DNA from: Legionella nautarum
GTDB lineage: Bacteria > Pseudomonadota > Gammaproteobacteria > Legionellales > Legionellaceae
Assembly (NCBI RefSeq): GCF_001467895.1
Contig: NZ_LNYO01000013.1
Location: 290,686 to 354,685, forward strand
DNA: 64,000 bases
Reading direction: 5' to 3'
Position numbers and translations under genes: made by a program. Each line of letters starts with the position of its first letter. Within the stretch, counting starts at the first letter, position 1. This document shows positions 1 through 10,733 of this stretch, piece after piece. The notes under the pieces are model-generated. The model was not told the DNA's origin. It saw only the letters and a list, made by a program, of their open reading frames with translations, and did no database searches.

Positions 1-258
1 AAAGCAGTCGAAGAGGCCTCCATGACGTTTTACCAGAAGCCTGCAATCTATATGGGGGAGGGGGGGACAATTCCTTTTATGGCGATGTTAGGTGAAAAAT
101 TTCCACAGGCCCAATTTATGATAACTGGAGTTCTTGGACCACATTCGAATGCTCATGGACCTAATGAATTTTTGCACTTAAAAATGGTAGAAAAATTAAC
201 GAGTTGTGTGGCCTATGTTCTAAATCGTCATTACGAGCAAACAAGGCTCGACAGTTAG
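1..258 (+). CDS. M20 family metallopeptidase, C-terminal fragment
   Basis: The frame is open from base 1 to a TAG at 256-258, so this is the 3' end of a gene that starts outside the window. The 85 visible residues carry GPHSNAHGPNEFL, typical of the C-terminal catalytic-domain end of M20 (ArgE/DapE/carnosinase-like) zinc peptidases, which cleave dipeptides or acyl-amino acids. The metal-binding residues would lie upstream and cannot be checked, so the substrate is unknown. An ATG at 22 is internal, not a start. Confidence 0.75.
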   Translation, partial: KAVEEASMTFYQKPAIYMGEGGTIPFMAMLGEKFPQAQFMITGVLGPHSNAHGPNEFLHLKMVEKLTSCVAYVLNRHYEQTRLDS

Positions 259-282
259 AAAAAATACTGAGATACTTTGCTG

Positions 283-325
283 CCTCTTCTCCGAGAAGAG
301 GTAACAAACGTGGTTAGAAAACCAC
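283..325. terminator. two tandem hairpins after the M20 peptidase gene
   Basis: CCTCTTCT-CCG-AGAAGAGG (283-301) is a perfect 8-bp stem with a 3-base loop. It is followed by GTGGTT-AGAA-AACCAC (310-325). Neither has a strong T run, so they may be a weak terminator or an mRNA-stabilising structure between the peptidase gene and comEA. Confidence 0.35.
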
Positions 326-352
326 ACTAGTCCAATCAATAAGGAGCTTCAA

Positions 353-676
353 ATGAAAGCAAATTTATTTGCTATTGTTCTATCATCATTTATAGTCTGT
401 CTTTCTGTTTACGCTGCAAGCGAACCATTGAATAAATCCTCAACAGCAACCCTGCAAAAAACAAGAAGTCAAATTGATTTAAATAAAGCGGATAGTAAGG
501 CTTTATTTAGAGTAATCAAGGGGATAGGTCAAAAGCGTGCCGAGGCAATTGTAAAATACCGGACTGAACATGGTCGTTTCAATTCAATACAAGACTTAGC
601 GAAAGTCCCTGGATTTGGTGAGCGATTTGTTAAAAATCATCTCATTCAATTGCAAAAAGTGTTCACAATTAACTAA
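353..676 (+). CDS. comEA: ComEA-like helix-hairpin-helix protein
   Basis: A 107-residue protein with a signal peptide (about residues 1-21, ending VYAAS) and a C-terminal double helix-hairpin-helix domain. The domain shows IDLNKADSKALFRVIKGIG and the second hairpin VPGFGERF, diagnostic of the ComEA/YbaV family. These periplasmic proteins bind incoming double-stranded DNA during natural transformation. AAGGAGCTTC precedes the ATG at a good distance. It has its own terminator and lies between an unrelated peptidase gene and mreB, so it is probably monocistronic. Short single-domain ComEA is usual for Gram-negative bacteria. Confidence 0.85.
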   Translation: MKANLFAIVLSSFIVCLSVYAASEPLNKSSTATLQKTRSQIDLNKADSKALFRVIKGIGQKRAEAIVKYRTEHGRFNSIQDLAKVPGFGERFVKNHLIQLQKVFTIN

Positions 677-697
677 TTTTTGCTACAGCAAATTTTA

Positions 698-722
698 AGG
701 CGGCAATGCCGCCTATTTTTTG
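698..722 (+). terminator. rho-independent terminator of comEA
   Basis: AGGCGGCAATGCCGCCT forms a GC-rich hairpin followed by ATTTTTTG, 21 bases after the comEA stop. This is a canonical intrinsic terminator and separates comEA from mreB. Confidence 0.8.
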
Positions 723-783
723 ATTTATAGGTATGAATAAATCTTTCTTATTATCTGTCGATTTTTATTTCAATATAGGTTAA

Positions 784-2739
<1,956 letters not shown>

Positions 2740-2743
<4 letters not shown>

Positions 2744-3225
2744 GCTCTTTAAGTTTGCGTTTGTTTATCGCAACTATTTTAGTACTTGCGTTAACTATTT
2801 TGCCTTTCCCAGAGTTTTTTTTGGGGCTTAGGCCACCTTGGGTATTGATCCTTATTTTATATTGGCAGTTTTTTTTACCTGAGCATTTCAATGTTGCTAT
2901 TTTACTGATTATTGGTTTAGCTCTTGATGTTTTACTCTCAACAGTTCTAGGAGAGCATGCCTGTGCATTGTCCTTAGTGACTTGGTTAGCAAGCTCCAAA
3001 GCTCGACGGTTTCGTTTATTTACGATGGGGCAGCAAATGGCATTGGTGGGTTTTTTCTGTTTACTCTATCAAACGATAATATTAATGATTGATGCCTCAC
3101 TTGGTTATTATTATGGCTTCCTCATGTCTTTAGGCAGCACTCTGATCTCCATCTTACTATGGCCTTGGGTACGATTAATTGCAGACGATACTTTAGGGAG
3201 CAAAGTGCCTCGATTAGGGGGATAA
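2740..3225 (+). CDS. mreD: rod-shape-determining protein MreD
   Basis: A 161-residue polytopic inner-membrane protein with about five hydrophobic segments. It carries the MreD-type LRPPWVLILILYW start of helix 2 and GLALDVLLSTVLGEHA, matching the family G-L-x-x-D-x-L-x-G pattern. It works with MreC in the elongasome. The ATG overlaps the mreC stop in ATGA, indicating translational coupling. It is the last gene of the operon; the next gene is convergent. Confidence 0.92.
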
Positions 3226-3271
3226 TTCGGGCACTTCAGATTTCTTTTTACCCGGTTCTTATTCCGTGCTA

Positions 3272-3350
3272 AGCAAAGTTTTCTTCCCCAGGGTTTACAA
3301 GGATGGCTTCATGCGTGTTTACAAAAGCCCCTGGGGAGGAAAACTTTGCT
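3272..3350. repeat. long inverted repeat between convergent mreD and rluE
   Basis: The arms are 3272-3293 (AGCAAAGTTTTCTTCCCCAGGG) and 3329-3350, 22 bases each. They are complementary except at one position that would pair as G-U in one strand's RNA. The loop contains two direct copies of GTTTACAA (3293-3300 and 3317-3324). It could serve as a bidirectional terminator for mreD and rluE, but lacks a clean T tract. It looks like a dispersed Legionella palindrome. Confidence 0.7.
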
Positions 3351-3435
3351 GAAAGATTGGAGTAGGGAACTTGTGAGGAAGCTTTACCAGCATCTGTGAA
3401 AGCGACTTGGTATAGGGTTGGTTCAGAGAATTATT

Positions 3436-4002
3436 TTAGCGCCCTCTCTTTTTTGTTTTTGCGGAATGCATCACCATTCGAGATTCACCAGGCTGTAGGT
3501 CTTCTAAAGACCAATTGGCAATACGATGTCGTACTAGGCGCAGTGTCGGAAAGCCAATAGCGGCCGTCATTCTGCGGATTTGGTGATTTTTCCCTTCTTG
3601 TAAAATGATTTCCAGCCAGCAAGTGGGTACAGTTTTGCGGAAACGTACTGGCGGTACTCTAGGCCATAGCAACGGTTCTTCAATTAGCTTAACAACCGCA
3701 GGCAAGAATTTCGTTTGCTGAATAACTAAACCTTGACGAAGTGGTAACAAGTCTAGATCACGAGGAATTCCTTCCACTTGAACCCAATAATATTTTTGTT
3801 TATTAAAGTTAGGATGAGTTAAGCGATGCTGTAATTTTCCATCATCGGTTAGGAGTAACAAGCCTTCGCTATTCTTGTCTAAACGACCTGCTGCGTAGAA
3901 ATTGGGTAACTGAATATAATTGGCTAAGGTTTCCTCGTTAGCGTCACCGGTGAATTGGCTTACAACCCCAAAGGGTTTATTAAACAATAAAATAGAACTC
4001 AT
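3436..4002 (-). CDS. rluE: 23S rRNA pseudouridine synthase, RluE-like
   Basis: A 188-residue RsuA-family pseudouridine synthase without an S4 domain. Its N-terminus ILLFNKPFGVVSQFTGD and catalytic motif AGRLDKNSEGLLLLTDDGKL (the Asp after RL is the nucleophile), plus EGKNHQIRRMTAAIG, fit RluE, which in E. coli modifies U2457 of 23S rRNA. The length agrees with RluE rather than the longer RluB or RluF. It converges with mreD and diverges from icd. Confidence 0.85.
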   Translation of the reverse strand: MSSILLFNKPFGVVSQFTGDANEETLANYIQLPNFYAAGRLDKNSEGLLLLTDDGKLQHRLTHPNFNKQKYYWVQVEGIPRDLDLLPLRQGLVIQQTKFLPAVVKLIEEPLLWPRVPPVRFRKTVPTCWLEIILQEGKNHQIRRMTAAIGFPTLRLVRHRIANWSLEDLQPGESRMVMHSAKTKKRGR

Positions 4003-4073
4003 AATACCTTAAACCTTTTATATTTATGCATTGAAATTAGAAAAATTAACAAGAAATAAAAAAAATTTATTAT

Positions 4074-4117
4074 GCATGCTAACGCATTTGGGACAAAGGG
4101 TTTTAGCATGCTATTAT
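4074..4117 (+). promoter_or_regulatory. icd promoter with spanning inverted repeat
   Basis: A sigma-70-like promoter has -35 TTGGGA at 4088-4093, an 18-base spacer and -10 TATTAT at 4112-4117, with a TGC immediately before the -10 (extended -10). A perfect 9-base inverted repeat, GCATGCTAA (4074-4082) and TTAGCATGC (4103-4111), flanks the -35 and abuts the -10. It is placed like a repressor operator for icd. No regulator is identified. Confidence 0.5.
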
Positions 4118-4145
4118 ACCCGCTTTAATTTAGACGGAGTTGTCG

Positions 4146-5402
4146 ATGACATTCGAAAAAATTCATGTACCTACTGATGGCCAGACCATTACCATTGCTG
4201 CCGATCAATTATTACAGGTACCAGATTTTCCGATTATCCCTTTTATTGAAGGGGATGGTATCGGTGTGGATGTGACCCCTCCTATGCGCGAAGTAGTTGA
4301 TGCAGCCGTCAAGAAAGCATATGGTGAAAAAAAGAAAATTTTCTGGATGGAAATCTATGCTGGAGAAAAAGCAACCAAGATTTATGGTGCCGACCAATGG
4401 TTACCCAAAGAAACCCTCGACGCTTTGAGAAAATATGTCGTTGCCATCAAAGGCCCATTAACGACCCCAGTTGGCGGGGGCATCCGCTCCCTTAATGTGG
4501 CGATTCGCCAACAGCTGGATCTTTATTGTTGTTTGCGCCCAATTCGCTATTTTGAAGGCACCCCAAGCCCGCTGAAAGAACCTTGGAAAACAAATATGGT
4601 AATTTTCCGTGAAAATTCGGAAGACATTTATGCGGGTATAGAATGGCAGGCTAACACCCAGGAAGCAAAAAAAGTAATTGATTTTTTACAAAATGAAATG
4701 GGCGTTACAAAGATTCGCTTTCCTGAGAATTGCGGTATAGGAATCAAACCTGTTTCTAAGGAAGGAACCTCTCGTTTAGTAAGAACTGCGATTCAGTATG
4801 CCATTGATAACGATCGTGAATCAGTAACCTTTGTACATAAAGGGAACATCATGAAATTTACTGAAGGTGCGTTTAAAGAGTGGGGTTATCAAGTCGCTCG
4901 GGATGAGTTTGATGCAAAGGACTTTGAAGGTGGGCCTTGGATGCAAATAAAAAATCCGAATACTGGGAAGCCGATTATTATTAAAGATATGATTGCAGAT
5001 GCATTTTTGCAGCAAATTTTGCTTAGACCGGAAGATTATAGTGTTATTGCGACACTAAATTTGAATGGCGACTACATTTCTGACGCCTTAGCTGCTCAAG
5101 TTGGTGGGATTGGTATTGCACCAGGTGCTAATATTGGTGATAAAGTAGCAGTTTTTGAGGCGACACATGGAACTGCGCCAAAATATGCTGGACAGAATAA
5201 AGTAAATCCTGGCTCAATCATCTTATCCGCTGAAATGATGCTACGCTATATGGCATGGTCAGAAGCAGCAGACCTTATTGTCAAAGGAATGGAAGAAGCT
5301 ATCAAAGCGAAAACTGTGACTTATGATTTTGAGCGTTTAATGGACGGGGCTACTTGCTTAAGCTCTTCTGAGTTTGGCAAAGCAATTATTAAGCACATGT
5401 AA
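4146..5402 (+). CDS. icd: isocitrate dehydrogenase (NADP+)
   Basis: Oxidatively decarboxylates isocitrate to 2-oxoglutarate in the TCA cycle. The protein is 418 residues, the normal length of the homodimeric bacterial enzyme. Visible are [16 protein letters not shown] at the N-terminus, [13 protein letters not shown] containing the serine that AceK phosphorylates in E. coli, the Asp-containing metal-binding stretch [10 protein letters not shown], and the cofactor region [14 protein letters not shown] 4146 is preceded by GGAG at 4136-4139; a TTG two codons upstream is not needed. An inverted-repeat promoter lies just upstream. Confidence 0.97.
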   Translation: MTFEKIHVPTDGQTITIAADQLLQVPDFPIIPFIEGDGIGVDVTPPMREVVDAAVKKAYGEKKKIFWMEIYAGEKATKIYGADQWLPKETLDALRKYVVAIKGPLTTPVGGGIRSLNVAIRQQLDLYCCLRPIRYFEGTPSPLKEPWKTNMVIFRENSEDIYAGIEWQANTQEAKKVIDFLQNEMGVTKIRFPENCGIGIKPVSKEGTSRLVRTAIQYAIDNDRESVTFVHKGNIMKFTEGAFKEWGYQVARDEFDAKDFEGGPWMQIKNPNTGKPIIIKDMIADAFLQQILLRPEDYSVIATLNLNGDYISDALAAQVGGIGIAPGANIGDKVAVFEATHGTAPKYAGQNKVNPGSIILSAEMMLRYMAWSEAADLIVKGMEEAIKAKTVTYDFERLMDGATCLSSSEFGKAIIKHM

Positions 5403-5635
5403 AAGGATTAAAAATAAAATCTTGAATTTGCCGCAGATTGCTAACTACTTCTTTAAGAATAGAATCTGCAGGCAAAAGGCTACCATCTAACCAGTAAATA
5501 AAACCAAATTTGGTCTTGCTCGAAGTGGTCGTCAGAAAGATCCCTCATAATGTTGTGAAAATTAGGCCCCATAGAAAGGCGCTTTGTGTATAACTGTCGT
5601 ATTGAAAAGGATTTTTTAATTTAAGGACTAAAAAG
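5389..5635 (-). pseudogene. decayed gene remnant, frameshifted, unknown product
   Basis: The 392-base gap between icd and clpS holds two protein-like minus-strand segments in different frames that join head to tail. The upstream one (5480-5572, ATG start) reads MGPNFHNIMRDLSDDHFEQD. The downstream one (about 5512 to the stop at 5389-5391) reads FGFIYWLDGSLLPADSILK then VVSNLRQIQDFIF. A frameshift near 5505-5512 would unite them, and the end runs 14 bases into icd. The amino-acid composition looks coding, but I do not recognise the family. Confidence 0.35.
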
Positions 5636-5768
5636 CTGAGGTCTTTTTTTAACCATGTAATAAAACCAATTTGGATGTGATCTAATCAAGATGTCGCTGA
5701 TTATCACAAGGTTTAATTTTTTCATGAATTAAATCATTTTTTTACTGGCCAAATGCTCGCTGTCAGTC

Positions 5769-5774
5769 TATAAA
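5769..5774 (+). promoter_or_regulatory. possible -10 of clpS-clpA
   Basis: TATAAA at 5769-5774 lies 20 bases before the clpS ATG, in an AT-rich leader. No convincing -35 is seen at the expected distance. Confidence 0.3.
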
Positions 5775-5794
5775 ATTAATAAAGGGTATATGTT

Positions 5795-6118
5795 ATGAGT
5801 GGGTGGTCATTAGAGGAGATAATTGAACGTAAAACGGCGGAGTCGGAAGCTCTACCGGCGCTCAAGCAGCCTAAAAAATATAAGGTTATATTGCTCAATG
5901 ATGATTATACCCCTATGGAGTTCGTGGTAGATGTATTAAAGCGGTTCTTTCATTTCAATGAGGAATTGGCAACACAAGTGATGTTACAGGTTCATATTTT
6001 AGGAAAAGGCATCTGTGGAGTGTTTACAAGGGATATTGCAGAAACAAAAGTAGCCTTAGTTAACGATCACGCAAGATCTAATGAGCATCCACTGCTATGT
6101 ACTATGGAACCCGAATAA
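5795..6118 (+). CDS. clpS: ClpS adaptor for N-degron substrates
   Basis: A 107-residue adaptor that recognises destabilising N-terminal residues and delivers proteins to ClpAP. The core motif [15 protein letters not shown] carries the Asn-Asp pair that contacts the substrate alpha-amino group. The ClpA-binding C-terminal domain ([20 protein letters not shown]) is present. The N-terminal extension of about 25 residues is typical. It sits 34 bases before the clpA start, the usual clpS-clpA pairing. Confidence 0.96.
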   Translation: MSGWSLEEIIERKTAESEALPALKQPKKYKVILLNDDYTPMEFVVDVLKRFFHFNEELATQVMLQVHILGKGICGVFTRDIAETKVALVNDHARSNEHPLLCTMEPE

Positions 6119-6152
6119 TTTGGTGTTTGTGGCTGGAGAGAGGAGCGACAAA

Positions 6153-8420
6153 ATGTTAAACAAAGAACTTGAATTCACCTTAAATCTAGCCTTTAAGGAA
6201 GCGAAAGAGAAGCGTCATGAATTCATGACTGTTGAGCATTTGCTATTATCTTTGCTAGATAACCCTGCCGCTGGAAATGTACTCCAGGCTTGTGATGCTA
6301 ATGTTGATTCACTACGTCGTGATTTACTTGAGTTCATTGATGAAACCACTCCAAGAATTCCTGAGGATGAGTTGGATCGGGAAACTCAACCTACGCTTGG
6401 TTTTCAGCGAGTATTACAACGCGCTGTATTTCATGTTCAATCAGCAGGAAAGACTGAAGTGACAGGCGCTAATGTTTTAGCTGCTATCTTTAGCGAACAG
6501 GAAAGTCAGGCTGTTTATTTCCTCCGTCGAGAGAATATTACTCGTCTTGATGTGATTAATTATATCTCTCACGGTGTTTCCAAATATCATAACAACGAAC
6601 TGAACGAAAATATGAACTCATCAATGGATGAGGATTCTATGGGTGGTGAAGGTAATGAGTCTCCACTTGAAAGCTATTGCATGAATCTTAACAAACGCGC
6701 CAGACTAGGTAAGATTGATCCACTCATTGGGCGTCATGAAGAGATCCAACGAACTATCCAGGTTCTTTGCCGTCGCCGTAAAAATAATCCTTTGCTCGTT
6801 GGTGAAGCAGGGGTTGGTAAAACAGCTATTGCTGAAGGATTAGCAAGACGCATCGTCGATGGTGAGGTGCCCGAGGCAATTAGTTCTTGCATCGTCTACT
6901 CACTGGATTTAGGTGCTTTGCTCGCAGGAACAAAATACCGAGGCGATTTTGAAAAACGCCTAAAAGCTGTTTTAAAACAACTAGGTCAGCAAGATGGTGC
7001 CGTATTGTTTATTGATGAAATACATACCATCATCGGTGCAGGTGCAGCTTCTGGCGGCGTAATGGATGCTTCTAACCTGATAAAACCCTTACTTGCAAAT
7101 GGCGAATTAAAATGTATTGGTTCAACCACATATCAGGAATATCGTGGTATTTTTGAAAAAGATAGAGCACTTGCTCGTCGTTTCCAAAAAATTGATATTA
7201 AAGAGCCAAGTATTGATGAAACTTTTGAAATTCTCAAAGGCTTAAAAGGACGCTTGGAAGAGCACCATGGTGTTAAATTCTCGATTCCAGCCTTGAAAGC
7301 CGCTGCAGAATTGGCTGCTAAGTATATTAATGACCGCTTCTTACCTGATAAAGCAATTGATGTGGTAGATGAGGCAGGAGCTTATCAAAATCTACTCACA
7401 GCGACTAAGCGTAAAAAGATAATCTCTGTAACTGAAATAGAAAGCGTTGTCGCAAAAATTGCACGAATTCCCGTTAAAAAAGTATCTGCACGGGATAAAG
7501 ACACTTTACGTAATCTTGAACGCGATTTGAAATTGCTCGTTTATGGACAAGACGATGCAATAACAGCGCTTGCTTCCGCGATTAAGCTCGCTCGCTCTGG
7601 GCTACGAGATGCCGAAAAACCAGTGGGTTGTTTCTTATTTGCTGGCCCAACTGGTGTTGGTAAAACGGAAGTCACCAAGCAATTGGCTAATGTATTAGGC
7701 ATAGAATTATTACGCTTTGATATGTCTGAATACATGGAAAAACACACTGTTTCACGACTCATCGGAGCCCCTCCTGGCTATGTAGGTTATGACCAAGGCG
7801 GCTTATTGACTGAAGCAGTGACTAAAAATCCACATGCCGTATTGCTTCTTGATGAAATTGAAAAAGCTCATCCAGATGTCTTTAATTTGCTTTTACAAAT
7901 TATGGATCATGGTACTTTAACCGATACTAATGGACGACAAGCCGATTTTCGTCATGTCATTATGGTTATGACTAGTAATGCGGGTGCGAGCGAAATTACC
8001 AGAAATTCAATTGGTTTCAGCTTACAGGATAATAGTAATGATGGTTTGGACGCGATTAAACGCCAGTTCAGTCCTGAATTTAGAAACCGATTGGATGCGA
8101 TTATTAACTTTGCACCGCTTGATAGTGTAACAATTGGTCTAGTGGTTGATAAATTTATCATGGAGTTGGATGAACAGCTCAGTAATAAGGGCGTCACTTT
8201 CAAAGTAGATAAAGCAGCCCGCGATTGGCTCATTGAACATGGTTATGATAAGGCTATGGGTGCTCGTCCAATGGCAAGGTTAATCCAAGAAAATGTGAAG
8301 AAACCTTTAGCAGATGAACTACTCTTTGGTAAGTTATCGAATGGCGGCCATGTGACCTTAAAAGTAAAAGATGGCAAATTACATTTCGATAGCCATGATC
8401 ATAGAGAAGGTGTTTGCTAA
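6153..8420 (+). CDS. clpA: ATP-dependent Clp protease ATP-binding subunit ClpA
   Basis: A hexameric AAA+ unfoldase that feeds proteins to ClpP. It has the N-domain (residues 1-140, [14 protein letters not shown]...EHLLLSLLD), AAA-1 with Walker [15 protein letters not shown] and Walker [15 protein letters not shown], and AAA-2 with [14 protein letters not shown] and [16 protein letters not shown] 6153 gives 755 residues (E. coli 758) and has AGGAG at 6141-6145. The frame is open further upstream into clpS, but that part is not ClpA-like. The adjacent clpS supports the assignment. Confidence 0.97.
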   Translation: MLNKELEFTLNLAFKEAKEKRHEFMTVEHLLLSLLDNPAAGNVLQACDANVDSLRRDLLEFIDETTPRIPEDELDRETQPTLGFQRVLQRAVFHVQSAGKTEVTGANVLAAIFSEQESQAVYFLRRENITRLDVINYISHGVSKYHNNELNENMNSSMDEDSMGGEGNESPLESYCMNLNKRARLGKIDPLIGRHEEIQRTIQVLCRRRKNNPLLVGEAGVGKTAIAEGLARRIVDGEVPEAISSCIVYSLDLGALLAGTKYRGDFEKRLKAVLKQLGQQDGAVLFIDEIHTIIGAGAASGGVMDASNLIKPLLANGELKCIGSTTYQEYRGIFEKDRALARRFQKIDIKEPSIDETFEILKGLKGRLEEHHGVKFSIPALKAAAELAAKYINDRFLPDKAIDVVDEAGAYQNLLTATKRKKIISVTEIESVVAKIARIPVKKVSARDKDTLRNLERDLKLLVYGQDDAITALASAIKLARSGLRDAEKPVGCFLFAGPTGVGKTEVTKQLANVLGIELLRFDMSEYMEKHTVSRLIGAPPGYVGYDQGGLLTEAVTKNPHAVLLLDEIEKAHPDVFNLLLQIMDHGTLTDTNGRQADFRHVIMVMTSNAGASEITRNSIGFSLQDNSNDGLDAIKRQFSPEFRNRLDAIINFAPLDSVTIGLVVDKFIMELDEQLSNKGVTFKVDKAARDWLIEHGYDKAMGARPMARLIQENVKKPLADELLFGKLSNGGHVTLKVKDGKLHFDSHDHREGVC

Positions 8421-8450
8421 GCTCTCTTAATTCATCTGTTTTTCGTGGAA

Positions 8451-8476
8451 TGTTGGGCCTCGGCCCAACAAATTCA
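8451..8476. repeat. palindrome after clpA, shared with the end of rmuC
   Basis: TGTTGGGCC-TC-GGCCCAACA is a perfect 9-bp stem with a 2-base loop, 30 bases after the clpA stop, followed by AATTCAT. The string GGCCCAACAAATTCAT recurs in the same orientation relative to the upstream gene after rmuC (20242-20257, minus strand). There is no T tract, so it is probably a dispersed 3'-end palindrome rather than a classic terminator. Confidence 0.55.
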
Positions 8477-8560
8477 TATAAAAGTATCTATCTAATACCC
8501 ACAGTTTCTTTTATGCCTGTATCTGGTTAGAATAGGGCAATTTATTTAGCCGGCTAACCC

Positions 8561-9334
8561 ATGCTTAGTGTTATCATCATTGCTAAAAATGAAGAAGCAA
8601 ATATCAGACGTTGCCTTGCTTCAGTTCAATGGGCTGATGAGCTGATTGTTCTTGATTCAGGAAGTAGTGACAATACAATCGCTATCGCGAAAGAATATAC
8701 AGACAAAGTGTACTCTACCGATTGGCAAGGTTATGGTATTCAGAAGCAGCGGGCCTTATCATTAGCGACAGAAGATTGGGTACTAAACTTAGATGCCGAT
8801 GAAACAGTCGATGAGCAGCTCAAAGCAGCAATTATCAAAGCGATAACAAGTAACGACGCCGATGCTTATCGCATTCCTATCTGTATGAATTTTTATGGAT
8901 TCCCTTTACGCTTCTCTTCAAGTCCTAAAAGACATGTACGTCTTTTTAAACGAGCAGGGGCTCGCTATAGTTCAGATATTGTGCACGAGAAAATAGTTTT
9001 GCCTCCCGGGCAAAGAATTAGCAAAATAAAAAAAGCAATCATGCATCACTCCTTTCAAGATGTCACTCATGCGCTTTATAAGATCAATCGTTATTCGTCT
9101 TACAGTGCCAAAATTAAAATTGAGAAAAATAAAAAACCTAGTTTTGCAAAAACGCTGCTTGGAACCTGTTGGATGTTTTTCCGTTGCTATTTTTTACAGC
9201 GTGGATTTTTAGATGGAAAAGCAGGATTCCTTTTAGCTGTTTTTAATGCCCAAGGGACTTTTTACCGGGGAATTAAGCAGTTGTACCATGATTCCCAATT
9301 GAGTAAATTACCTGCTACTACTGAGGATAATTAA
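8561..9334 (+). CDS. family 2 glycosyltransferase, WaaE-like
   Basis: A 257-residue GT-A fold glycosyltransferase. The nucleotide-binding start LSVIIIAKNEEANIRRCL, the segment LIVLDSGSSDNTIAIA and the metal-binding NLDADETVDEQL follow the WaaE/KdtX pattern of lipopolysaccharide core transferases that use nucleotide sugars at the cytoplasmic face of the inner membrane. It is followed 3 bases later by an O-antigen ligase gene, which supports a role in LPS assembly. The exact sugar and acceptor cannot be read from sequence. Confidence 0.8.
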   Translation: MLSVIIIAKNEEANIRRCLASVQWADELIVLDSGSSDNTIAIAKEYTDKVYSTDWQGYGIQKQRALSLATEDWVLNLDADETVDEQLKAAIIKAITSNDADAYRIPICMNFYGFPLRFSSSPKRHVRLFKRAGARYSSDIVHEKIVLPPGQRISKIKKAIMHHSFQDVTHALYKINRYSSYSAKIKIEKNKKPSFAKTLLGTCWMFFRCYFLQRGFLDGKAGFLLAVFNAQGTFYRGIKQLYHDSQLSKLPATTEDN

Positions 9335-9337
9335 AGA

Positions 9338-10537
9338 ATGGATGCACTTGCCGGCATATCAACTAAATTTTCAATACAAAAATTGGTGCCTTTATTGTTA
9401 GCAGTGACGCTTTTTGTTTTGCCACTTAGTTCTTCTGCAAAAAGCATCTGTTTAAGTTTATCGGTCGTCGTGATTTTATTAATTCCTAAATATCGCGCTG
9501 AAATTGCTGACCTGCTCACTAAAGGCTGGTGTAGGGCAGCTATTATTCTTACTTGCTTAGCACTAGTTGCTTGTTTATGGAGCCCTGCTAGTTTTTCAGA
9601 AAAAATGCTTATTCTGGAAAAATATAGCAAATTTCTTTATTTGCCTATTCTGGTTGCTGGATTTCGCAGCGAAAGAACAAGAAGCTTAGGTCTACATGCG
9701 TTTTTATTAGCGATGCTGCTTACCTCTGGTATTGCGGTATTAAGATATCGAGGTTTTCTGCCTACTTTTAATATCAACCCCGATCACATTTTTCGCAATC
9801 ATATTATGGTCGGTTATATGTTGGATTTTGCTGCCTATTTATCGGCCTTATTTGCTTATCGGCAGCGAGCTTTGCAGCGATTCGCTTACAGCTTATTATT
9901 TCTTTTGTTCAGTTATCATGCCCTTTTTATCAATGGGGGACGGATGGGATATATTGCCTATTTTCTACTAATGTCTCTTTTAATGGTACAGATTTGCTCT
10001 TGGCGATTAGCGATTGCTGGATTTCTAATGGTTTGTACCACCTTTTTCATGATTTACAATCAAAGCCAATATATGAAAGATCGGCTTAGTTTGGCGGTGA
10101 CAGAAGTAAAGCATTATCAACAAAACGATAAGGATACGCCCGTAGGTTATCGTTTACAATTTTATCAATTCGCTTATCAACTTTTTAATAAGCATCCGCT
10201 GGTAGGGAATGGAACTGGCAGTTTTACTTATTATTTCCGCACGTTAAATCCAGTGCCTTCATGGCTAAATAGACTATTAGAACCCCATAATCAATACTTT
10301 TTCGTGGCTACTGAGTTTGGTTTAGTTGGTGTTATCATCTTATTAGCCTTCTTTTTTAGTTTAATTAAAGCAAGTTGGCGTTTAGATAAAATGCGCCCCA
10401 TTGCTTTTGCAATGCTTGCTTGCTTTCTTTTAGGAAATTTGACTGATTCCCTGTTGTTATATTCCGGTTCTGGTTATTTCTTTATCTTGTTTATGGCGCT
10501 TTGTCTTGGAGAGCAAGAAAGAAAAGCAGCGATCTAG
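9338..10537 (+). CDS. O-antigen ligase family membrane protein
   Basis: A 399-residue inner-membrane protein with 10-12 hydrophobic segments and one large periplasmic loop. The loop contains GYRLQFYQFAYQLF and HPLVGNGTGSF, and ends with LEPHNQYFFVATEFG, the conserved H-N motif of the Wzy_C/WaaL family. Such enzymes attach undecaprenyl-linked O-antigen to lipid A-core in the periplasm. It sits directly after the glycosyltransferase gene and is likely cotranscribed. Wzy-type polymerases share the fold, so ligase versus polymerase is not fully settled. Confidence 0.8.
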   Translation: MDALAGISTKFSIQKLVPLLLAVTLFVLPLSSSAKSICLSLSVVVILLIPKYRAEIADLLTKGWCRAAIILTCLALVACLWSPASFSEKMLILEKYSKFLYLPILVAGFRSERTRSLGLHAFLLAMLLTSGIAVLRYRGFLPTFNINPDHIFRNHIMVGYMLDFAAYLSALFAYRQRALQRFAYSLLFLLFSYHALFINGGRMGYIAYFLLMSLLMVQICSWRLAIAGFLMVCTTFFMIYNQSQYMKDRLSLAVTEVKHYQQNDKDTPVGYRLQFYQFAYQLFNKHPLVGNGTGSFTYYFRTLNPVPSWLNRLLEPHNQYFFVATEFGLVGVIILLAFFFSLIKASWRLDKMRPIAFAMLACFLLGNLTDSLLLYSGSGYFFILFMALCLGEQERKAAI

Positions 10538-10733
10538 TAATCGGTGAAAGGATTCATCCACTGTCGTTGCAGAGCTAAATCCTGTAGAGAGTGGTCTTTT
10601 ATGCCGTTGGTTTTAATTATTATCCCAATATTATTTCAGACTGATCAATTTTCGACTTATTTTTAATGAGAAAAGAATATTTTTTAAGTATAATCCCACT
10701 CTTTTATAAATATGAATTTAAGAAGGAAGATCG

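Noticed and set aside
5595-5650. Possible intrinsic terminator at AAGGACTAAAAAGCTGAGGTCTTTTTTT
   Set aside because: The candidate arms are not complementary enough; only the T run is present.
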